Below are positions 16,235 through 23,577 of a stretch of 35,494 bases of DNA, piece after piece. Position 1 is the first letter of the stretch; each line of letters begins with the position of its first letter. The notes under the pieces were generated by a model. That model was not told the DNA's origin. It did no database searches and was given only the letters and a program-made list of their open reading frames with translations. The stretch is from contig JBQTIM010000009.1 of NCBI GenBank assembly GCA_052388135.1, forward strand, positions 1 through 35,494, in the 5' to 3' direction. A program made the position numbers and the translations under genes. This DNA comes from JBQTIM01 sp052388135 (GTDB taxonomy: Bacteria > Elusimicrobiota > Elusimicrobia > FEN-1173).

Positions 16235-18574
16235 CTAAAGTCTGCGGGGGGGCCCGTCCTGCGGGGCGGCGGTTCCGGCGGGAAAGAGGCGGAAAACGTC
16301 CGGCGGCGCTTCGGATAAGAACCGGAGGCGCGGCGCGGTCCCGTCCGTGCGCCATTCAAAGGGGCCGTCGCGAAGGGTGGAGGGCGCCGCGCGGGCGGAG
16401 GGGCCGCCGGAGACGACCACCCATTGCGGTCGGGCGCGAACCATGAGAGCCGGTTCCAGGGACGCCCGGCCATGCCGCGGCCAATGCAGGACCGACACGG
16501 GACCGGTCAATCGGCGGGCGAGGGCGGCTTGCGCTTCCGACGCCATGTCGGCGGTGAAGAGGGCGGCGCTGCCGTTCAGCGATACGGAGAAAGCCAAGGC
16601 TCTGCGCCCGGCCTCGCCTCCCGCGTCGTAAACCCGCCACGAGGCCCCGTCCTCCACCCAGGAATCGCCGGGCGAAAGGAAACGCGGGGAAACGCCGGCG
16701 GCCAGAAGGTCCGCGCGCTCGTCCTCCCAGGCCGGGTCGGCCCAGGTTTCGCGGGAGCAAAGGAATTCCACGGGAGGAAACTCCTGCGCCAGGACGGACA
16801 AGCCGCCGGCATGAGGCGGATCGCCGTGGGTGAGCAGGACGCGGTCCACCCGGGCCGCCGCGCGGGACCTTAAATAGGAAACGAGGTTCCGGCGGGCGGA
16901 GGCCGCTCCTCCCGCGTCCACGAGGGTGATGCGTCCGCCGGGGCCGGTCACGACGATGGCGTCGCCTTGCCCGGCGTCGGTCCAAACGGCCGACAGGTCC
17001 CCCCTCCCCGGCGGCGGGCCGCCGGCGGCCAGGAGAAGAGGGATGCCCGCCGTCCACAGGGCGGCCAAAAAGAGCCAGCCGCGGCGGAAGTTCGGCACTT
17101 TTCCTTCGGCCTCTTGAAGCCGCGACGGCCGCCGTCCGGCCAGCGCCAGGAAAGACGCGGCGACCAGCGCCGACAGCAAGACCGTCTGCCGGCCGTTCCA
17201 AGCGGGCGTCCACTCGGCGCCGGGCACCCGAGCGAAGGCTGCCACCGCGGCCCAGAGCCCCAGCGCGGCTTTTTCCGGCAAATAGGCGAGGGCGTTGAGA
17301 AGGCCGTCGGCGCCGGGAAAAGCCAGGCCTCCCAGAAAAAGCGCCGCGCCCAGCGCCAGGCAAAGAGCGGCCCAAGGAACGCACACCAGGTTGGCGGCGA
17401 CGCCGATCCAAGAAAACCGATGGAAGTAATGGAGCAACACGGGCGCGAGGGCGGCTTGGGCGCAGAGGCTCACGAGGGCCAGGTTGAGAAGCCAGCGCCC
17501 CGGGGCGCCTCCCCGGCGGGCGAGAAAGGCCAAGGCCGGCGCCCCGGCGGCGATGCCCAGGGTGGCCGCGTAGGACATTTGAAAGCCCGCCTCGAACAGC
17601 GCCTGGGGCCGCGCCAAGAGGAGGAGCCCGGCGGAAAGGAGCACGGCGTATTCCAGCCTGTCCTCCCGCGCCAGAAGGTAGGCGGCGATGCCGAGGGATA
17701 TCATGACGGCCGCCCGCACCACCGGCGGGTCCGCCCCCGCCAAGCCGGCGTAAAGGAAAGCGCACGGGATGGCTCCCAGCCAGACGGCCCGGCGCGGCAG
17801 AAAAAAAATCCAGCGGGCGGCCAGGAACCACAGGGCCGCCACGAAGCCGACGTTGGAACCCGACGCCACCAGCAAATGATAAGTGCCGCTGCGGCGGAAA
17901 TCCCGGTCCATATCCGGGAAAGCCGAAGGTTTTTCCCCCAGGATCAACCCCGACAAAAGGGCGGCCGCGTGGGGGCTCATGCGCTCGCGCAATGTGCGGG
18001 AAAAGTTTTCGCGCAAAACGCTGATCCAGCGGCCGGGGAACCAGGCGGGCGCCCTCTCCAGGACGATCCATCCGCCCGGAGGCACGCTTAGGGAGGAGTG
18101 GACGCCGCGGCGCCCCAGCCACGCGCGGGAATCGAAGGCTCCGGGGCCCGAGGCGGGGCGGGGCCGGGCGAACCATCCGCTGAGGCGGACTTTGTCGCCC
18201 CAGCGGGCGGAAAAGTTTCTGTCTTGCACGCGGACGGAAACGAGGCCCGCCGCGGCGGCCGCGCCGCCCTCTCCCGCCAAACTTTCCACCTTTAACAGAA
18301 ACCGAAATTCATCCTTCAGCGGGCCCGGTATTTCGGCCACGCGGCCTTCCAGCGTGAAGACGCCGCCGGAGGCGAAGTGGGCGGCGTCGGCGGAGGAAGG
18401 ACGCGGCTCCCCCAGCCAGAGCCGGACCACCGGGAGAGCGAGCGCGTAGGCGGCGAAGATCAGCAGGAGCGGCCGGCGAAAAAGGTATGGGCGGGGAAGC
18501 CGAAAGGCGGAACGTCCGGGGTTGTCCATGTAGCGCCGCGGCCCGACGGCGGCCGCTGAAACGGATTCAGCCAC
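16235..18574 (-). CDS. comEC: ComEC/Rec2-family competence protein with divergent metallo-beta-lactamase domain
   Basis: ComEC forms the inner-membrane channel for single-stranded DNA during transformation. The 779-residue protein has N-terminal helices and a DUF4131-like beta region (about 70-170). The multi-helix Competence domain is at about 205-480, with the hallmark HLLVASGSNVGF near 235 and QMSYAATLGIA near 335. A C-terminal metallo-beta-lactamase domain (about 530-760) follows. The metal motif usually written (S/T)HxDxDHxGG reads THGDPPHAGG at 582-591, with Pro in place of the second Asp. The usual HHGS reads RHGR near 701. The domain therefore looks degenerate. I start at GTG 18574, which overlaps the NUDIX stop codon (GTGGCTGA). 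An ATG at 18529 would remove 15 residues. nadK follows after 30 bases. Confidence 0.9.
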   Translation of the reverse strand: MAESVSAAAVGPRRYMDNPGRSAFRLPRPYLFRRPLLLIFAAYALALPVVRLWLGEPRPSSADAAHFASGGVFTLEGRVAEIPGPLKDEFRFLLKVESLAGEGGAAAAAGLVSVRVQDRNFSARWGDKVRLSGWFARPRPASGPGAFDSRAWLGRRGVHSSLSVPPGGWIVLERAPAWFPGRWISVLRENFSRTLRERMSPHAAALLSGLILGEKPSAFPDMDRDFRRSGTYHLLVASGSNVGFVAALWFLAARWIFFLPRRAVWLGAIPCAFLYAGLAGADPPVVRAAVMISLGIAAYLLAREDRLEYAVLLSAGLLLLARPQALFEAGFQMSYAATLGIAAGAPALAFLARRGGAPGRWLLNLALVSLCAQAALAPVLLHYFHRFSWIGVAANLVCVPWAALCLALGAALFLGGLAFPGADGLLNALAYLPEKAALGLWAAVAAFARVPGAEWTPAWNGRQTVLLSALVAASFLALAGRRPSRLQEAEGKVPNFRRGWLFLAALWTAGIPLLLAAGGPPPGRGDLSAVWTDAGQGDAIVVTGPGGRITLVDAGGAASARRNLVSYLRSRAAARVDRVLLTHGDPPHAGGLSVLAQEFPPVEFLCSRETWADPAWEDERADLLAAGVSPRFLSPGDSWVEDGASWRVYDAGGEAGRRALAFSVSLNGSAALFTADMASEAQAALARRLTGPVSVLHWPRHGRASLEPALMVRARPQWVVVSGGPSARAAPSTLRDGPFEWRTDGTAPRLRFLSEAPPDVFRLFPAGTAAPQDGPPRRL

Positions 18575-19145
18575 GCGCCCCCGCGACCCACTCGCGCAGG
18601 GCGTGGAAGGTGCTGCGGAAGGCCAGCTCGCGCCAGGGGATGTCTTCGGCGCGAAAGGCCTCCACGCACTGCGCTTCCGGGCTGGGGCGCGGCTCGGGGC
18701 CCAGCACGCGGGCGCGGTAGACCAGCGTCACCACGCCGGCGTCCGCGTAAGAGTAAACGTTGTGCAAGCCGGTGATCTTCACGCGGGCGTGGATTTCCTC
18801 CAGGGTTTCCCGGGCGGCGGCCTGCTCCGCGGTTTCCCCCATCTCCATGTAGCCGCCGGGGAACGTCCACAACCCCCGCGAGGGCTCGATGCCGCGCCGC
18901 AGGAGATAAATTTTTCCCGCGCGCTCCGGCAGCGCGGCCGCCACCACCAGCGGGTTCTGGTAGGCGATGAACCGGCATTGACCGCACACGCGGCGCCGGC
19001 AGTTCTCCTCCCGCACCAGGCGCCAAGCCAGCTTCCCGCCGCAGCGCAGGCAGAACTTCACGTCGCCGGCCCGCCGCTTCCACCAGGCGGAGGACAGCGC
19101 GGCGCGCCCGAAGCCCGCCAAAACCTTCTTCTCCAGCGCCGGCAA
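18567..19145 (-). CDS. NUDIX hydrolase with N-terminal zinc ribbon (NudC/YjaD-like architecture)
   Basis: Hydrolyses a nucleoside diphosphate linked to another moiety; the substrate is unknown. A four-Cys zinc ribbon is present (C32, C35, C54, C57: FCLRCGG and VCGQC), followed by YQNPLVVAAAL. The complete NUDIX box reads GGYMEMGETAEQAAARETLEE (about 94-115). At up to 192 residues it is shorter than true NudC (NADH pyrophosphatase), and the SQPWPFPxS signature of that enzyme is absent, so NudC itself is unlikely. The frame opens with TTG at 19145, which has a GGGAG Shine-Dalgarno 8 bases upstream. A GTG at 19061 (VKFCLRCG) would give the compact form common in the family. The 3' end overlaps the comEC start by 8 bases. 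Confidence 0.9.
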   Translation of the reverse strand: MPALEKKVLAGFGRAALSSAWWKRRAGDVKFCLRCGGKLAWRLVREENCRRRVCGQCRFIAYQNPLVVAAALPERAGKIYLLRRGIEPSRGLWTFPGGYMEMGETAEQAAARETLEEIHARVKITGLHNVYSYADAGVVTLVYRARVLGPEPRPSPEAQCVEAFRAEDIPWRELAFRSTFHALREWVAGARG

Positions 19146-19158
19146 AAGCCGAACTCCC

Positions 19159-19572
19159 TTAACCGGACGCAGGTCGTTCCTCCAGGGAAATCTTAAAGGC
19201 GCGGTCGGAAGAGTAAGGCACTTTCACGGGGCCGGGATGCCCCCGCCCGTCCAAGTCGTCGTAAGGCGCGGCGATGGTTTCCCGCAGGGCCGCGTTGAAG
19301 AGCTCGCGCAGGCGCTTCAAGTCCAGGCCCGCGTAAAAATCGCCGTAAGGGGCCAGGAGCTCGAGGCCCGAATCGTGCAAAAGGCGCGCGCCGCGAAGGT
19401 TGCCGTTCTGAAAATGGTGCAGGGCGGAGGTGACTTGAATGAGGCCCTGAAAAAAATCCTTGGATTTATCGCGCGTGTCGTGCCAGAGCGCTTCCCATTC
19501 TTCGTGGGCCTCGAAGAAATCCTCCTTGTTGAAGTGTTCAATTCCTTTTAAGTAACGAGGATCGTAGGTCAT
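19159..19572 (-). CDS. DUF309-family protein
   Basis: A 137-residue all-helical protein. The signature is near the N-terminus (KGIEHFNKEDFFEAHEEWEALW, split here as KGIEHFNKEDFFEAHE and EWEALW, residues 9-30), followed by FFQGLIQVTSALHHFQNGN and a helix with GARLLHDSGLELL. These features define the DUF309 family, whose biochemical role is unknown; the conserved His/Glu/Asp positions suggest metal binding. The ATG at 19572 lies at the very edge of repeat copy 2, and no Shine-Dalgarno is present, so the repeat supplies its whole 5' leader. The NUDIX gene begins 13 bases after the stop codon. Confidence 0.9.
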   Translation of the reverse strand: MTYDPRYLKGIEHFNKEDFFEAHEEWEALWHDTRDKSKDFFQGLIQVTSALHHFQNGNLRGARLLHDSGLELLAPYGDFYAGLDLKRLRELFNAALRETIAAPYDDLDGRGHPGPVKVPYSSDRAFKISLEERPASG

Positions 19573-19575
19573 AAA

Positions 19576-19697
19576 AGTTCAAAGCTCAAAGTCGAAAGTT
19601 CAAATCAAGCTCCAAACGGCAAGCCCGAATTCCGGCGGTTCCGGTTCTTTGGGCTTGGTGTTTGATTTGAACTTCGAGTTTTGGATTTTGGATTTGC
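19576..19697. repeat. AT-rich modular palindromic repeat, copy 2 (3' end of nth to DUF309 start)
   Basis: The second copy of the element at 6451. The left arm (19576-19609) and right arm (19661-19693) carry the shared complementary core AAAGTTCAAATCAA / TTGATTTGAACTT at 19595-19608 and 19662-19674. The centre differs from copy 1 and has its own 7-bp stem, CAAGCCC (about 19620) with GGGCTTG (about 19650). The nth reading frame runs through most of the element and stops with a TGA inside the left-arm core. Confidence 0.85.
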
Positions 19698-20327
19698 TCC
19701 TTGAAAGTACTCGCACCACCGGTTCACGGGGCATTGCGGGCACAAGGGAGACAGGGCTTTGCACACTTTGCGCCCATGCGAGATGAGCGCGTGGGCCGCC
19801 CAGATCCAATCCTTTTTCGGCAGGAGCGCCGCCAAGTCCTTCTCGATCTTCACGGGATCGGTGTGGGCCGTCAGGCCCAGCCGGCCGGAGACGCGCCGCA
19901 CGTGGGTGTCCACCACCACGCCGGACGGAATTCCGTAGGCCGAGCCCAGCACCACGTTGGCGGTTTTTCGCGCGACGCCCGGCAGCTGGATCAGCTCCTC
20001 CAAAGTTTTGGGCACTCGGCCGTCGTGCCTCTCCACCAGGAGCCGCGAGGCCATGACGATGGATTTCGCCTTCTGCCGGAAGAATCCCGTGGTCCTCACG
20101 ATGTCCTCCACGTCTTCCAGCGGCGCCGTGGCCAATGCCTTCGGCGTGGGATATTTTTTAAAGAGGACGGGCGTGACCATGTTCACGCGGACGTCGGTGC
20201 ATTGCGCCGACAAAATGGTGGCCACCAGCAATTGCCACGGGCTGGAAAAATTCAAGGCGCAATGGGCGTCCGAATAGGTTTTCTTGAGGGCGTCCGAAAT
20301 TTTTTTGAAATCGGGGTTCGCTTTCAT
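19605..20327 (-). CDS. nth: Endonuclease III (Nth) with repeat-derived C-terminal tail
   Basis: A bifunctional DNA glycosylase/AP lyase for oxidised pyrimidines. The helix-hairpin-helix LPGVARKTANVV carries the catalytic Lys121, and VVDTHVRRVSGRLGL contains Asp140. The [4Fe-4S] ligands follow the canonical C-x6-C-x2-C-x5-C pattern (C189, C196, C199, C205). Residues 1-209 correspond closely to standard Nth. Residues from about 210 to 240 (GANPKSKTRSSNQ and onward, Ser/Asn/Lys/Arg-rich) are encoded by the AT-rich repeat and have no counterpart in normal Nth. I start at the ATG at 20327 (MKANPDFKKI); the frame extends upstream to 20621 only as an overlap with the dioxygenase gene. The gap to that gene is 14 bases, so the two are probably co-transcribed. 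Confidence 0.95.
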   Translation of the reverse strand: MKANPDFKKISDALKKTYSDAHCALNFSSPWQLLVATILSAQCTDVRVNMVTPVLFKKYPTPKALATAPLEDVEDIVRTTGFFRQKAKSIVMASRLLVERHDGRVPKTLEELIQLPGVARKTANVVLGSAYGIPSGVVVDTHVRRVSGRLGLTAHTDPVKIEKDLAALLPKKDWIWAAHALISHGRKVCKALSPLCPQCPVNRWCEYFQGANPKSKTRSSNQTPSPKNRNRRNSGLPFGA

Positions 20328-20341
20328 GGTTTTCAGCCGGC

Positions 20342-21133
20342 TCAGCCGAACTTGACCACCGCCCAGCCCACGCCGGGAGCGCCTTCGTAGGCCAGGACGC
20401 GTCCTTTGGCCCGCGGGCCGACGGCGCCGAGAAAGATGAAGAGGTCGCGGAATTCCGCCGTGGGGTTCCCGACTTCTATCCAGTGGGGGTCCATTCTGGA
20501 AACTTCGGTGCCGCGGCCGCCCTCCAGGCACTGGAGGACCTTCTGGTCGAAAATCACGGCGCCGATGCTTTCCTCCCAGTGCAGGCAGGCCGTCAGGTTG
20601 TGGGACAGCCCGCCGCCGCAAAGCAAAAGAACATCCTTTTGAGAGGCCTCCACCGTCTCGCGGATCGCCCGCCCCCAGGCCAGGCTTTGTTCCAAGGGAA
20701 GCTCCGACGAGGAGAGCGGGACCAGGGGCGTGTCGCCTTTGGGGAAAAGGAAATGCATGGCCACGCCGGCGGAATGATCCACGCCGTGCCGGCGCTGGCG
20801 CACGGGCAGGCCGGCGCGGCGGCCCGCGTCGAGGAGGGCGTGGGCCAAATCCGGATCGCCCGGGCAGTGGTATTTTATTTCCACGGAATAACCGTGGTAA
20901 TCGTGGGCGGGACGGTGGCGGGGCGAAACGTCGACGCAGAAGCTGTGCTCCGGCAGCCAGAACGGAGACAGCGCCAGAACGGCGTCGATTTTTTCCCGCG
21001 CCAGCTCTTTGTGGAGCTCCTTCAAGGAATCCACGGCGGGCGAATGGCGCGCGTGGGCGTCGTCCTCCAGGAGCGTGGCGGAGTGAGGGATCACGAAGCC
21101 GCGCAGGCGGCCCGGGCGGTGCGAATTCGTCAT
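20342..21133 (-). CDS. Class III extradiol dioxygenase (LigB/DODA/MEMO superfamily)
   Basis: A 263-residue protein of the LigB-like fold, which binds non-haem Fe(II) and cleaves catechol rings between or next to the hydroxyls. Visible are GFVIPHSATLL (H17), a His-rich loop SPRHRPAHDYHGYS (70-83), RRHGVDHSAG with H116 and H120, and LLLCGGGLSHNLTA with H178. These are the expected positions of the metal ligands and the catalytic base. The substrate cannot be read; some superfamily members, such as MEMO, are not dioxygenases. The start chosen is the ATG at 21133. An upstream extension to 21256 overlaps ilvD and looks non-coding. No Shine-Dalgarno is seen. The gene lies 17 bases after ilvD and 14 bases before nth, with no aromatic-degradation genes nearby. 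Confidence 0.82.
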   Translation of the reverse strand: MTNSHRPGRLRGFVIPHSATLLEDDAHARHSPAVDSLKELHKELAREKIDAVLALSPFWLPEHSFCVDVSPRHRPAHDYHGYSVEIKYHCPGDPDLAHALLDAGRRAGLPVRQRRHGVDHSAGVAMHFLFPKGDTPLVPLSSSELPLEQSLAWGRAIRETVEASQKDVLLLCGGGLSHNLTACLHWEESIGAVIFDQKVLQCLEGGRGTEVSRMDPHWIEVGNPTAEFRDLFIFLGAVGPRAKGRVLAYEGAPGVGWAVVKFG

Positions 21134-21150
21134 GCGCGGCGGGCGGCCGG

Positions 21151-22854
21151 TCAGGACGCTCCGGGCACCCGCAGGACGGCGCCTTCGGAGCTGGAGGACA
21201 CCAGGGCCGCGTAACGGGCCAGCCAGCCGGTCGCGCGGATTTTGGGAGCTTTCCACTTTTTTCGCCGGGCCGCCAGCTCGGTTTTGGAAAGGGCCACGCT
21301 GAGGGCGCGGCGCTCCGCGTCTATGGTGACGGAGTCGCCGTCCTTCAGGAGCCCGATGGGGCCGCCCACGGCCGCTTCCGGGGAGACGTGCCCCACCACG
21401 AGCCCGTGGGTGCCGCCGGAGAAACGCCCGTCGGTGATGAGCCCCACGCTCTCGCCCATGCCTTTGCCGCTGATGATGGCGGTGAGGGAGAGCATCTCCC
21501 GCATGCCCGGCCCGCCCTTGGGGCCTTCGTGGCGCACAACCACCACGTCGCCTTTTTTAATGCGGTCCGCCAGGGCCGCCTTGGTGGCCGCCTCTTCGGA
21601 ATCGAACACCCGCGCCGGCCCCGTGATCTTGGTCACCTTGAGGCCGGAGATCTTGGCCACGGCGCCTTCCGGCGCCAGGTTTCCGCGCAGGATCACGATG
21701 GGGCCGTAGCGGCGGAAGGCGCTGTCCAGGCCATGGATGACGTCCTGGCCCGGCGATAAGTCGGGAAAAGCCGCCAGGTTTTCCTCCAGGGTTTTTCCGG
21801 TCACCGTCATGGCGTCGCCCTTCAGGAGGCCGTGCTTGAGCAGGAGTTTCATGACCGCCGGCACGCCGCCGGCGCGGAACAAATCGTACATGACGTAGCG
21901 CCCGCTGGGCTTCAAGTCCGCCAGGTGGGGCACCTTCTTTCCGATGCGCTCGAAATCGTCCAGGCTCAAATCGACGCCGAAAGCGTCGGCCATGGCCATG
22001 AGGTGGAGCACCGCGTTGGTGGACCCGCCCAAAGCCATGACCAAAGCGATGGCGTTCTCGAAAGATTTCTTCTTCACGATGTCCCGCGGCTTCAGGTTCT
22101 TCTCCAGGAGCCTCGCCACCGTCCGGCCCGCCTCTTCGCATTCCTTCCGCTTCTCCTCGGATTCGGCCGGGTAAGACGCCCCGCCCGGCAGGCTCATGCC
22201 CATGACCTCGATGGCCGAGGCCATGGTGTTGGCCGTGTACATCCCGCCGCAGGAGCCGGCGCCGGGGCAGGCGTTGCATTCGATTTCCATCAGCTGCTCC
22301 TGGTCGATGGCGCGGGCGTTGAGCTGTCCCACGGCCTCGAAGACGCTGACGATGTCCACGTCGCGGCCGCCGGCCTTGCCCGGCTTGATGGTGCCGCCGT
22401 AGACGAAAACGGCGGGAACGTTCAAGCGGCCCATGGCGATGAGGCAGCCGGGCATGTTCTTGTCGCAGCCGCCGATGGCCGTCAGCCCGTCGAAGAGCAT
22501 GGCCCCGGCCACGGTTTCTATGGAATCGGCGATGATGTCGCGGCTGGGCAGGGAGTAGCGCATGCCCTGCGTGCCCATGGAGATGCCGTCGGAAACGGTG
22601 ATGGTGTTGAAGATGAGAGGCGCGCCGCCCGCGTCCCGGGCGCCGGCCTTGGCGCGGCGGGCCAGCTCGTCGATGTGCATGTTGCAGGGCGTGATCTCGC
22701 TCCAGGTGCTGGCCACGCCGATGAGGGGCTTTCCGAAATCTTCCGTGGACAGGCCCGACCGGCGGAGCATGGCCCGGTTGGGAGAGCGCTGGACGCCGTC
22801 CGTCAGCTCGGAGCTGCGGGATTTTAAATTTTTGGGGGCTGATTCAGTGGTCAT
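21151..22854 (-). CDS. ilvD: Dihydroxy-acid dehydratase IlvD
   Basis: IlvD dehydrates 2,3-dihydroxy-isovalerate and -methylvalerate in valine, isoleucine and leucine synthesis. The 567-residue length is typical. The Fe-S cysteines are present in GGCDKNMPGCLIA (about 117-129) and CNACPGAGSCGGMYTANTM (about 190-208). The catalytic region GGSTNAVLHL and the C-terminal TDGRFSGGTHGLVVGHVSPEA (residues spread near 470-490) are also conserved. A GGAG Shine-Dalgarno lies 6 bases before the ATG. No other branched-chain biosynthesis gene is in the window, so ilvD is separated from an ilv operon here. It lies between a HAD phosphatase gene (39 bases upstream) and the LigB-like gene. Confidence 0.96.
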   Translation of the reverse strand: MTTESAPKNLKSRSSELTDGVQRSPNRAMLRRSGLSTEDFGKPLIGVASTWSEITPCNMHIDELARRAKAGARDAGGAPLIFNTITVSDGISMGTQGMRYSLPSRDIIADSIETVAGAMLFDGLTAIGGCDKNMPGCLIAMGRLNVPAVFVYGGTIKPGKAGGRDVDIVSVFEAVGQLNARAIDQEQLMEIECNACPGAGSCGGMYTANTMASAIEVMGMSLPGGASYPAESEEKRKECEEAGRTVARLLEKNLKPRDIVKKKSFENAIALVMALGGSTNAVLHLMAMADAFGVDLSLDDFERIGKKVPHLADLKPSGRYVMYDLFRAGGVPAVMKLLLKHGLLKGDAMTVTGKTLEENLAAFPDLSPGQDVIHGLDSAFRRYGPIVILRGNLAPEGAVAKISGLKVTKITGPARVFDSEEAATKAALADRIKKGDVVVVRHEGPKGGPGMREMLSLTAIISGKGMGESVGLITDGRFSGGTHGLVVGHVSPEAAVGGPIGLLKDGDSVTIDAERRALSVALSKTELAARRKKWKAPKIRATGWLARYAALVSSSSEGAVLRVPGAS

Positions 22855-22893
22855 GGAATCTCCGGTTCTGCGGGACGCCGCGCGTCCCTGTCG

Positions 22894-23577
22894 TTATTTG
22901 AAAAGCGCTTCCAGATCCGACACCCGCACCGCCGTCAGAACGGGCGCCACCTTGTCGGCGGCGGAAAGTTCGTCGGGGGCGTAGGAACTGCAGACGGCCA
23001 CGCATTTCATGCCGGCCGCGTGGGCGGACACGATGCCGTGTTTGGAATCCTCCACCACGAGGCATTCCTGGGGCCGGAGGTTCTTCCCCGGATATTTCTT
23101 ATTCAACTCTTCGAGGGCTTTCAGGTAGGCGTCCGGCGCCGGTTTGCCGTTCGTCACGTCCTCGGCGGCCACGACGGCGTCGAAGTAATGGCGGATCCCG
23201 GCCGTGTCCAGCATCAGGAGGACCTCGTCCTTCAAGGCGCCGGAAGCCATGCCCAGCGGAAATTTTTGCGAGACGGCCATGACGAACTCCACCACCCCGG
23301 GCAGGATCACCAAGTTCTGCGCGGCCCGTTCCTTGTAAAGGATGGTTTTGCGGTCGATCATTTCCTGAACCTTCGCCGGCGGAACGCAGCGGCCGTTGTC
23401 CTTGAGGACGGTGTTGAAGCAGTTCTTGTCGTCCATGGCGAGGTAGGAGGCCAGATATTGCTCCTTGGTGAGGGCGATGTCGAACTCCTTTTTCACGATG
23501 TCGCGGAAAAGCGAAAAGTGCAGGTCCTCGGAATCGGCGATGACGCCGTCGCAGTCGAAGATCACGGCTTTCAGCAT
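22894..23577 (-). CDS. HAD-superfamily hydrolase, beta-phosphoglucomutase-like
   Basis: A 227-residue HAD subfamily IA enzyme. Motif I DCDGVIADSE (8-17) has both catalytic Asp residues. Motif II is MASGAL near 112, motif III GKPAPDAYLKAL near 145, and motif IV VVEDSKHGI near 173. A helical cap domain lies between motifs I and II. Such proteins act as sugar-phosphate phosphatases or phosphoglucomutases, and the substrate is not predictable. The start ATG overlaps the hpnE stop codon (ATGCTGA, 7 bases), so translation is probably coupled to the squalene genes. Whether the function is linked to them is open. The longer frame to 24117 is only an opening across hpnE. Confidence 0.92.
   Translation of the reverse strand: MLKAVIFDCDGVIADSEDLHFSLFRDIVKKEFDIALTKEQYLASYLAMDDKNCFNTVLKDNGRCVPPAKVQEMIDRKTILYKERAAQNLVILPGVVEFVMAVSQKFPLGMASGALKDEVLLMLDTAGIRHYFDAVVAAEDVTNGKPAPDAYLKALEELNKKYPGKNLRPQECLVVEDSKHGIVSAHAAGMKCVAVCSSYAPDELSAADKVAPVLTAVRVSDLEALFK

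Noticed and set aside
20328..20621. N-terminal extension of nth
   Set aside because: It overlaps the dioxygenase gene by about 280 bases and is Arg/Pro-rich; canonical Nth begins at MKANPDFKK.
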